NCBI GenBank assembly: GCA_032717465.1
Contig: CM064681.1
Span: 14,280,510 to 14,344,509, forward strand
Reading direction: 5' to 3'
DNA: 64,000 bases
Source: Coenobita brevimanus
Taxonomy: Eukaryota; Arthropoda; Malacostraca; Decapoda; Coenobitidae
Every line of letters starts with the position of its first letter. The first letter of the stretch is position 1. Made by a program: the position numbers and the translations under genes. Shown piece after piece: positions 22,336 through 31,313 of this stretch. The notes under the pieces were generated by a model that saw nothing but the letters and a program-made list of their open reading frames with translations, did not search any database and was not told the DNA's origin.

Positions 22336-22554
22336 CTACTGGTGTCCTCTGTTCATAAAATACCTGTAACAGTTAGACTTGAACAGTTGTGGGTTGAAAT
22401 TTGGAGGAAAACAACTCTGGGGAAGCGAGTTCCAGAGAGATGCAGTTCGGGGAATGAAAGAATTCTGATAGGCAAAAGTTCTGCAATATAGATGAGTGAC
22501 ATTCCAGTCATGAGCGCTACCAGATGCCCGTGTATTCAAGATGAGAGCGCACAT
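22336..22554 (-). pseudogene. LINE 3'-end coding fragment
   Basis: The minus-strand frame contains NSFIPRTASLWNSLPQSCFP followed by FNPQLFKSNCYRYF. This is the conserved C-terminal end of many arthropod non-LTR ORF2 proteins ('FIPRTARLWNSLP...FKSRV'). It has opposite orientation to the surrounding LINE relic, so it is an independent insertion or inverted piece. Confidence 0.6.
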
Positions 22555-22739
22555 GACTTATAAATTATAGCTAACTGCTCATCGGCCAATGGATTTCAGT
22601 AATACACTGACAGTAATGTATATAAAAAAAAATAACGTATTCTATGAGCAGTATTCAGTGTTATAAGGCATTAAAAAAATAGACTGGAACTGTGACGACA
22701 AAATCTATTAAACAAACTTACATTGTAAATAGGCTGTTC

Positions 22740-23060
22740 AGAAAACCAGCAGAATAATCGAATTCATGAGAAGAGTATTCAACTTTGCATCAGAAAATAT
22801 CCTCCTTTCCTTATACGACCGCCCTTAGAGCATCGGGTTTAAATATACCTTGTTACAAAGAGGATAAGGAAAAATTTGTGGAAGTACTGTGAAGGTTGAG
22901 TATAATGACACGTAGATTAAGATATGAATTATGAGAGGAATATTTAAAGACCAAAATATAGTTAGATTAACTAATAGCAGACTACTAGTGGATATGAATC
23001 AAGGATACAAACTCTACAAAGAACATAGTAATATGCCTCTTGAAAACTACTTCACCATAA
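22740..23060 (+). pseudogene. C-terminal part of the CR1/Rex-like LINE relic
   Basis: Fragments such as KFVEVL...RRLRYEL..EYLKTKI and a GYESRIQTLQ-like piece match in order the 'RRLRGDLIEVFK' and 'RNNGFK' segments that follow RT in this LINE group. Frames are broken throughout. Confidence 0.45.
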
Positions 23061-23242
23061 ATAGGTCAAATTTTTTACAGCAGGGACAATAGTTATAAAG
23101 TTGAGAGCAGGCTCTTTATATCACATGAAGATTAACAGTTCTCCTAGTACATTTGTTGCCGTTCTTAGCCTCGGTCTGTCTACCCTAGCAGATCCGTCGA
23201 TTGCAGGTAAGCAACTGATTCTGTCGGGCTGTCCGTCATGTA

Positions 23243-24082
23243 CAGTCGTGGCCATAAAAAATCACCTACACTCCTGTACCTCGTGCCTCAGGCTGTCTCT
23301 CTTACGCGCAGCAAGTCATACTGGGGTAAGAGGGGCTGAGAGGGAGAGGCGAGAGAGAGAAGGGAAGGAGGTTAGGGGGACGAGCGATGGTGCTTGGGTG
23401 GAGTGAGGGACGGGAGGGAGGGAGGTAGGGGAGGGAGAATGAAATACGAGGTTGTGGCCTCATAATTTGTCTATTTTCTCTCATTCAGGGCATCATATAA
23501 AGGAGCTACTATTCGGTAGATAAAGCTGCATTACACCTTGTATAGCGGCGTCAGATAACAAGCTTTAGATAGGTGGTGATATCAAGGACTGGCTCGTGAG
23601 AGAAGTATACTGACGTGACAGATCAAATATTAGTGCAGAACCATCGAGATTGAGTTGGGTCCAGATTGTCAACACGTGGATAAGGCGACTAGAACAGTCT
23701 CGCCTTTTTATTTTTTTTCTCTCATCTGTCCTGGTTTTTTAATTGTGAATATAATGTCCTGCTTTTTGTGCAAGTTATCTAAAATATCCCGCTTTTAGAA
23801 AATTACTATTACATTAGATATATTATTCCCTTCTCTTATGAAATTATGATGAATTAGTAAAATTATGCCTAATCCAAACCAAATGAAATACCGAATTGTT
23901 AATATAAAATCTCCAATACTAACTGGTAACTATGGTCAGCCCATTCACCGTACCGCACTGTATATTGGTAACTGGAGTTCGTTTGAGACATTAGTGTTTA
24001 ATTACCAGCCTCAAGGTGAGGTGTTGCGTAGCAGCAGTCGGTCACTCGCATTTAAGTCTTTCTCTCTCTCTCTCTCTCTCTG

Positions 24083-24119
<37 letters not shown>

Positions 24120-25176
24120 ACACACACACACACACACTTACTTGACAATGTCCCTCTTTTAGCTCCAATAAATCTGATCACCTTACGCGTGGAAGCCAGA
24201 GAACGAGAGGACATGGACCCGTCTCCTCCAGCACACCAAAGACGAGTGGGAGCTGTTCGGACGAAACCAGCAAATCATCAACAACATTGTTTCCCCAGTC
24301 CCGCTAAGCCTGCATAAGGTTTTTAAGGCATGAGGCCACTGGACTACTTACTAAGGCTTTTCTGATTGCTTTGGCCTGACCAGTGTCGGTAAACACTGAC
24401 ACAGATAAATTTTGGGATTTGGGTAGGATTTTGTTACATTTTCCCTCTAACAGGTAATGAGAGATACCGTTACTATATCCATCCATGAGCACAGACATCA
24501 AATTTATTTACCTTTTATGCAGTTATTTTAAACAGCCTTTTCATATAGAGATGCTATTATAAAATATTTATTGAATTTACATGATGGTGACTGTACAGAG
24601 AGGGTGTATACCGCGAGGGTGATCATATTTACTGTGGACACAGCCATTTCAAAGGTTGCATATAATATTTAGTTCCAAAAATTAATTACATGTAAGGGTA
24701 GAGGACGTTTCTTAAACATTACGGAAGTCAAAGCCATACAGATTCCATTCTCCGTCTGAACTCATAATACACGGATAAACACAAATATCTGGTTCCGCAC
24801 AAACGTTTGATGTCACGTCAGTATATTTCTCACGAGCCAGTCCTTGACATCACCATCTATCTACTATCTAAAGCTGGTTATCTGACGCCACTATACAAGG
24901 TGTAATGCAGCTGTATCTACGGAATGGTAACTCCTTTATATGATGCCCTGAAAGAAAGAATATAGACAAATTATGTGGCCACAACTTTGCATTTCATTCT
25001 CCCTTCCCTCCCTCACTCCCCCCCGGCACCATCTCTCGTCCCCCCACCTACCTTCCCTTCTCTCTCTGGCCCCTCCCTCTCAGCCCCTCTTACTCCAATG
25101 TGACTTGCCGCGCATAAAGGAGCCAATCTGAGGCATGGGGTACAGGATGATAAGTGATTATTTATGGCCACGACTG
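23243..25176. mobile_element. Non-autonomous DNA element with ~390-bp terminal inverted repeats
   Basis: The left end CAGTCGTGGCCATAAA (23243) and the right end TTTATGGCCACGACTG (to 25176) are inverted, with TA on both outer sides (23241-23242, 25177-25178). That is the target and end type of Tc1/mariner-like elements. The inverted similarity extends inwards to about 23648 and 24789, through a G/A-rich block, GGGCATCATATAAAGGAG and TACTGACGTGAC. The 1.1-kb centre holds (TC)n/(CA)n at 24061-24137 and no transposase. It sits inside intron 1 of the peptide gene. Confidence 0.8.
24061..24137 (+). repeat. (TC)n and (CA)n microsatellites
   Basis: TC at 24061-24081 followed by CA at 24087-24137 with one TACA interruption. 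Confidence 0.95.
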
Positions 25177-25287
25177 TACAGTACAGTACATACAGCGAAC
25201 TGGCGTCCCCTTGTAGACAGCGCCTGGTCGGGGTCGGAATAAAGTCTTTCCCCACAAGGAGGAGAAATACGAGGAGGCTTGGCTTCT

Positions 25288-25323
25288 GGGTGGAACAGGC
25301 AGCCGAAGCTACCTGTTCCACCC
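25288..25323. repeat. Near-perfect 16-bp inverted repeat, 4-nt loop
   Basis: GGGTGGAACAGGCAGC and GCTACCTGTTCCACCC pair with one mismatch around the loop CGAA. Confidence 0.85.
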
Positions 25324-25559
25324 GCGTACACAGCGCCACCACGTGTAGATTCCAAGTCAGAGCCTCAGTGGTGAGCGGAAATTTACTACAATCACTTAAT
25401 AATCGTTTGGATGAATTATGATGGTAGGTGGTGGCGACCATCATTCACTCACTCCATGTAGTGCTACCTACTTCTTCCTGAGCCTTTATCATTCTTTTTC
25501 TGTGCCTGCCCTCCTCTCTTCCTATCTCCCATCTATCCTGTCACTTCTTATTGCTCTTC

Positions 25560-25710
25560 TTTCCTTTACAGGTGGCTTTACATTGAGTGACAAGCCAAAT
25601 GGTTTCCTGTAAGCCAAGAAACCATTTACAACATATAACCAACCCATACGTGCTCCCTACGTGTCAACAAGTGGGTTGGTGGAGGTTTAGTGCCCCTCTC
25701 CGTAAAACCA
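25560..25710 (-). repeat. Dispersed repeat family R1, copy B (inverted)
   Basis: Contains ACATTGAGTGACAAGCC, AAATGGTTTCCTG, GAAACCATTTACAAC and ATATAACCAACCCATACG, the reverse complement of copy C. It ends in GGAGGTTTAGTGCCCCTCTCC, also found in the RTE leader at 53720-53745. Confidence 0.6.
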
Positions 25711-25899
25711 ATAACTCAAAGTCAAATGGCCACCCCTTACGGAATTATGGCGTCTGGCAATAGATGGATAGATAAATTATTAGCTTCTAATCTCCAGCCA
25801 ACACGTTCACTCCTGAGTAATGCATCTCCGAAGTATAATGCCTTTTATAACAGAAAATATGGAGTACAGTATACAGTTGGAGAGCAACAGTGATACTGT

Positions 25900-27170
25900 A
25901 CAGTCGGCCTAAAAAGTGACGGCAGAGTATCAAGAAAATTTCGGTTAGCGATAATGCACATACTCCTCCTTAAATATTTACAAGATGAAACCTATTATGT
26001 AAATCTGTTACAGAAAACAATAAGTTATTGTCAAAGTACCGGTATATTTCAAAATTGCAGGAAGCAGTTCGTTAGTTACGATAATAGGAAATCCTAATCG
26101 GAACTAATTGAAATTTCACAACTATAGCTCAGGGACAGTCAGGAATAATTTGCAGAGTTCAAATCTCGTACGGTTACGCGCAATAATTTTTTAGTTGCGT
26201 TAGCCTGAAAAGAGAACTTCAATAAACAACTAAAATTAGACACTGTTGTTTATAAAATATTTTCCGTTACAATATTTAAAATTTATTTAAAATCATTTAT
26301 TTCCGTTTCCAGTGTCTCCATGGACGACGACACAAAGTAGGAAGGCGGCTTAATCAATAAGTTATAAATGGTTCGATCATGAAGCACGAAAGGAAACAAC
26401 TTTTACTCAAAAACATGCAGTTATCACACTGCATTTGGCCAGTTTTCCATTAAGAAAAATCTCTGTTTGATTTAATATTATCCAGGGAATTATCAGTGAA
26501 TTAAATATAAAAAAAGAACCTCGAAATTTGCCGAGAGTCGGAGCTCCTTTGAGAATGTCAACATGTGTCATTGCCTAGTATCCTCAGTGCATAAACAATT
26601 AGCAAGAGTAATATAATGCAAAGGTTCATAAACTTACATATAACTGATTTCAAAACTTCCAAATCAGAATTTTAAGTTAAACAGGACATAGCGGTTTATT
26701 TAAAAAAGAAAGGTATGACATTAAAAGATTGAGCAAAAAGTGTGCTTTTGCATTGCAAGAGTTTATAAACTCATGTTTTGGTCCTCTTTATTGCCTAGTG
26801 TAATAGAAAAGGATACAGTCTCTCATACCTCCTTACAACTGAAAATAATTTAGCGTCAACTAGAGATAAAGTAACTAATTACAATTATTATAAGCGAGGG
26901 GAAGACAAGGAATAAAAGGCAAAATAGTCTTGCTGGTGCCGCAGGTAGGATATCATTATTAAGAATAATTTCATTGCTGTGGCAACTTTAGTTTCTATAT
27001 CATCACAACAGCATTTGAAAATGGGGTATTGTATTGCAGTCAACAATTTTCTTTAACTGGTCTTTGAAACTACTGCTTCTGTATTTGAAATTCTGGGAAG
27101 CAAGTAAATCAGGAACACTGGGTTATACTGCGCACTGCGTGGAGTAATACAATACATATTCATTCAAATT
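25900..27170. other. AT-rich intronic sequence, nothing recognised
   Basis: No open frame of note, no terminal repeats and no simple repeats. Confidence 0.45.
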
Positions 27171-27171
27171 G

Positions 27172-28990
27172 GGAAACGTATCTAAGTGTGAAATGGAGGG
27201 AGAGTAAGAAATTGTTTTGGAGGGAGGTAAAGAAAGTGAGGCAATGTGAAAGGGGAAATAGTAAGGGAATGAAAGATAGGAATAATAGACTGTTGGTGGA
27301 GAAAAGAGAAAATTGAGGAGATGGAAGGAGCACTTTGAGGATTTGTTGAATGTAGAGAGTGAGCGTAGTGAGAGTATAAGTAGTTGGGGAATGGCTGGGA
27401 GAAGAAGAGATGAAAGGAGGAAGGAAGAGATCAGTAGGGCGGAAGTAGTGGAAGCAATGAAGAAGATCAAGTTGGGAGAGGCCCCAGGAATTGATGGAGT
27501 GTGTGGTGAAATGCTGAGGTTTGGGGGTGAGATTGTTGTGGAGTGGATATGGAAGTTGTGTAGATTGGCTTGGGAAGAGAGGAAGGTTCCAGAGGACTGG
27601 AAATCAGGTATAATTGTTCCTTTATACAAAGGAAAAGGGGAGAGAGAAGTATGTGGTAACCATAGGGGTATTTGCCTTCTTAGTGTGACTGGTAAAATAT
27701 ATGGTAGAATACTCATTGATAGGGTTAGGCATATGACAGAGGAGCTAGTTGGAGAAGAACAAGGGGGATTTAGGAAGGGAAAAGGGTGTGTAGATCAGAT
27801 ATTTGTTCTAAGATGTTTAGTGGAGAAGTATCAAGAGAAGGGAAAGAATGTGTATGCTGCCTTCATGGACTTAGAGAAAGCTTATGACAGAATAGATAGG
27901 CAAGGTATGTGGAAGGTATTAAGGATATATGGAGTAGAGGGGAAATTGTTGAGTGCTGTGAAGAGTATGTACGAAGGAGCTAGGGCTACGGTGCGAGTGG
28001 ATGGTGAGCTGAGTGAATTCTTTGATCTCAATGTGGGACTGAAACAGGGTTGTGTGACGTCTCCATGGGTGTTTAATATATACATGGATGGGGTTGTAAA
28101 GGAGGTGCAAGGTAGGGCAATGGATGTGGGGGTGGCACTAATGAATGAGGGTGAGGTTTGGAAGAGTCCGATGTTGCTGTTTGCTGATGATACAGTATTG
28201 TTGAGTGAAGATGAATGGGAGCTGCAAGGTTTGGTAAATGAATTTGGGACAGTGTGTAGGAGGAGGAAGCTGAAAGTTAATGTAAACAAAAGTAAAGTTA
28301 TGGTGTTTGAGAGGAATGAAGTCACAAAATGTACAGTGAGGTTGGATGGTGAGGATATGGAGAATGTGAGTGCATTCAAGTACTTGGGTAGTGTGATGAG
28401 TAAGGATGGAACTGTGGGGGATGAAGTGTGTGAAAGGGTACAACAGGGAAGGAAGGTTGTTTGTTCACTGAAAGCAGTGATGAGAAATAGGGAGGTGAGT
28501 ATGGAAGTTAAGAAGTCACTGCATGATAGTATTGTGATCCCTACCCTGACGTATGGAAGCGAGGCGTGGACCTTGCAAGAGGGGAACAAGTCAAGAGTGA
28601 GAGCAGTGGAAATGAGCTACTTGAAAGGAGCATGTGGAGTGACGTGGAGGGACAGGTTGACGAATGAAGAAGTGAAGGAACGTTGTGGGGTGGATGTGGA
28701 TGTGGTTGAGAAGATTAGAAGAAATACACTGAGATGGTTTGGACATGTGGAGAGAATGGAGAATGAAAGACTGACTAAGAGGGTGTATGTAGGTGAGGTG
28801 GAGGGAGGGAGAGGGAGGGGTAGACCGAGGATGAGGTGGAGGGATGGAGTTGAGAGGTATATGAGGGAGGGGGGGGTGAGTTGGGGGAAGGGTAATCAAA
28901 TGGTGGGTGACAGAGCGACTTGGAGGCGTTTTGTCTGTGGTCACCCTTTGCGGGATTAGGGCGTCGGGCTATAGATAGATAGATAGATCT
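27172..28990 (+). mobile_element. 5'-truncated RTE-like LINE
   Basis: Similarity to the near-complete copy at 50.6-53.8 kb starts abruptly at about 27172, in the linker after the endonuclease. It continues to the end and finishes with GTCGGGCTATAGATAGATAG. A short (TAGA)n tail, rather than poly(A), is typical of RTE-like elements. The insertion lies in intron 1 of the peptide gene, in the same orientation. Confidence 0.85.
27313..28959 (+). CDS. RTE-like reverse transcriptase ORF (548 aa, intact from linker to end)
   Basis: The open frame carries RT blocks in order: GIDGVCGEML, SGIIVPLYKGKG, CGNHRGICLLSVTGKIYGRI, QGGFRKGKGCVDQIF, AFMDLEKAYDRIDR (catalytic Asp), GLKQGCVTSPWVFNIYMDG and LLFADDTVLL (the FADD catalytic box). 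After RT come KYLGSVMS, the HDSIVIPTLTYGSEAW region and LRWFGHVERM, all characteristic of RTE-like ORFs. All catalytic Asp are present. An upstream frame break at about 27312 separates it from further linker sequence (LFWREVKKVR-like). The endonuclease is missing because of 5' truncation, so the copy cannot move alone. The start codon is nominal. Confidence 0.85.
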   Translation: MRRWKEHFEDLLNVESERSESISSWGMAGRRRDERRKEEISRAEVVEAMKKIKLGEAPGIDGVCGEMLRFGGEIVVEWIWKLCRLAWEERKVPEDWKSGIIVPLYKGKGEREVCGNHRGICLLSVTGKIYGRILIDRVRHMTEELVGEEQGGFRKGKGCVDQIFVLRCLVEKYQEKGKNVYAAFMDLEKAYDRIDRQGMWKVLRIYGVEGKLLSAVKSMYEGARATVRVDGELSEFFDLNVGLKQGCVTSPWVFNIYMDGVVKEVQGRAMDVGVALMNEGEVWKSPMLLFADDTVLLSEDEWELQGLVNEFGTVCRRRKLKVNVNKSKVMVFERNEVTKCTVRLDGEDMENVSAFKYLGSVMSKDGTVGDEVCERVQQGRKVVCSLKAVMRNREVSMEVKKSLHDSIVIPTLTYGSEAWTLQEGNKSRVRAVEMSYLKGACGVTWRDRLTNEEVKERCGVDVDVVEKIRRNTLRWFGHVERMENERLTKRVYVGEVEGGRGRGRPRMRWRDGVERYMREGGVSWGKGNQMVGDRATWRRFVCGHPLRD

Positions 28991-29192
28991 AAGTGATAAC
29001 TTCTAATATATCACTGCCTCATGTCACTCATTTTTACATAATACTTAGCGTGATACGTATTTCATTTGATATGACGTGAAGAAGGCACAAAATTTTTATC
29101 TTATATTCACTGTCTTCATTGAACGTATGGCAGTGCAGAGTGACCGAAGCAATCTGAAACTCTGCCATCACTTCTTGGGGCGACCATTCAAT

Positions 29193-29427
29193 TGTAACTT
29201 GCAATACTTTGGTGATAGAAACTCCGTGCACAAACAGCTAGATAAGGAGTTTATTACAAGCTCACAGTAAAACAGTCTGCCCGGCTAGGATGTCTGCTAT
29301 CAACTGATGCAATAACGCCGTCTTCAGGCGTGGGAAAGCATGCTGACCTAGCAAATTTAGTGGGGGCATGTATGCATTGGGGGGGTCATATATACATCGG
29401 GGGTAGACATATTGTGGAGGGGGTACA
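29193..29427 (-). repeat. 3' LTR of the env-bearing gypsy element
   Basis: Begins TGTACCCCC and ends GTTACA on the minus strand. Preceded on that strand by CCCGGGGGAGTAG, the probable polypurine tract (29428-29440). Confidence 0.93.
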
Positions 29428-29888
29428 CTACTCCCCCGGGTAGCTGAGATGGTGTCTCCTGACACCAGGAGTTAAATGGTGGGTGATTATAGTAGTAAGG
29501 CAGGACCAGGGAGGTTTGTACAAGGGATAAGTATGGTACGGGGCAGTAGGGGAGACATGGCCATGGTGAGGGGAGGGAATTAGAACGATAGATACAGATG
29601 AGATATACAAAGATTAATGGGTACAAATCCAGTAAGGGTCGAAGGGATATATGAACATAATGGGAATTACACAAGAATAGTTTGATACATGATAAACAAG
29701 GAGTAGATATGAGAGTTCTAGTGGTGTTCTTCCTTCATTTTTTTTTTTTTTTGTTTTGTGGATTTCTGTAGGATACACTGTCACGGAGTAATGTATGAAA
29801 GAAATACCATCATTTTCTAGGAGGCAGAGTGCTGTTCACAGTTTGGTTGATTGTTAGATGGCAATGGTAGTCACTGAATGTGGGGGCA

Positions 29889-31289
29889 CTAAGTACGGGG
29901 AGTTTCTACGCCGTGTGTAGGGCGTACTATGCCTGTAGCGACTCTGATTTCCCGGAGTCGACGTTCCATTTTTCTGACACAACAATGCACTGCACAGATG
30001 ATGAGTAGAAAACCTATAAAAGCGATAACCACAGGGGGAAACACAACTGTTGGATGAACCCATGAACGGCTGAAGGCCAGAGAAAATTGATCCATAATGA
30101 AATCACTGTCAGTGAGGAAGGTGAGCATGCGCAAGTGAGGGGAGGTGATGGTAATGTTGGCAGATGGTAGGGTTGAAGGCATGTCGATTGGTTGAAAGAT
30201 GTCATAGGAGTGTTGACGAACAGCTTGGTGATAGCGAGTGGCGTAAGTGATAACGGACTCTGATTTGACGGTACAATAGTCAGGTGCTTTGTAGAGACCA
30301 CTAGCGGGGACGGAGCGAATGGAAGAACCAGGACACATGATTGTGACAAAGATGGGAACAGCAAAGAAGAAGTACTGGACATGGTTGAGGTGAGCATGGT
30401 GGACCGGGAGGTCAGGAGCTGGGACAAAAGAACAGGCCGAGTAGATGGAATGGTTGCGAACTAAAGCAGACTCACAGGGTGTAGCACTGCTAGGGAAGAT
30501 AGCGAAAAGGTGGGCAGCACAGAGACGAGAGGTTGGAGTAAGGGAGGAACATTGCTGGAGGTCTGTGGAAGAAAGGAAGGCAACGGAAAGATGATCATGG
30601 GAGAGGAGGAAATATTCTGAAGGAACAGATACCTGTAACAAGGAGTTGTTGAGGCGGAAAGGGAAGGGAATGATGTGGAAAAGGTTAAAGGTTATGGCAG
30701 AACGGAGAGGAATATGGACGACGACGTATGTAGTGAGAAGAGTGGCTTCCAGAACAGGATAATAATATTCAAGGGAGGAGGAAGGTAGGACTGGGGAGAG
30801 ACCGAAGGTGGAGTGAGCCCATTCCAGGACAGAACGGAGAGCTGAGACAGGTACTAAGTCGGCAGTGACACGTCCATTGATAGCATCGACCAGAATACGA
30901 ACCAAGGTAGAGACTTGAGACAGGAGAGAGCCAACGGCCAGTTGGAGATTATCCATGTTGAGTTTGAGGTAGAAGAAGAAAATGTGTCAATGAGCTCAGT
31001 GAATCTGGTACTTATGTATTGCATTTGCCAGGAGAGTGGGAGGAAAAGGTTATAGAGATACTCATTCGGGTTGTGTCCCCATGAGGGCCGTGAGATGGTT
31101 CCTGATTCCGTGGAGCTGGTGCGCGTAGGCAGGTAGGGCAATGGCTACATCGGCCAGGGGCGCAAGATCGTAGCGCAAGGAGACCTCGCCTCCTGAGCCG
31201 ACCAAGGCCCCGGGACGTACTCCACCATCGTCCTGACCTGACCCAGACCCCAGGAGGGTCAGCACTGCCAGCAGGGAGATCGCTAACAT
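29889..31289 (-). pseudogene. env: env-like glycoprotein ORF, frame-broken
   Basis: Starts 25 nt after the pol stop. The first segment (31289-31062) begins with a signal peptide (MLAISLLAVLTLLGSGSG). The frame is then lost at about 31065 and recovered by about 30956, with an intermediate piece in another frame (30854-31141); I therefore see two frame disruptions. The long last segment (30956-29889) has several Cys and N-x-S/T sites and ends in a membrane anchor, VVIAFIGFLLIICAVHCC, with a basic cytoplasmic tail. The layout is that of an errantivirus-type class I fusion glycoprotein. No furin/fusion-peptide motif was confirmed. As read it would not give a full envelope protein. Confidence 0.7.
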
Positions 31290-31313
31290 CGTACCTAGAA
31301 AATCAGGGTAGAG

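Noticed and set aside
27882..28944. Long antisense frames under the RTE ORF (and similar ones at 51-53.6 kb)
   Set aside because: Shadows of the RTE coding frame; Ser/Thr/Pro-rich with no domain of their own.
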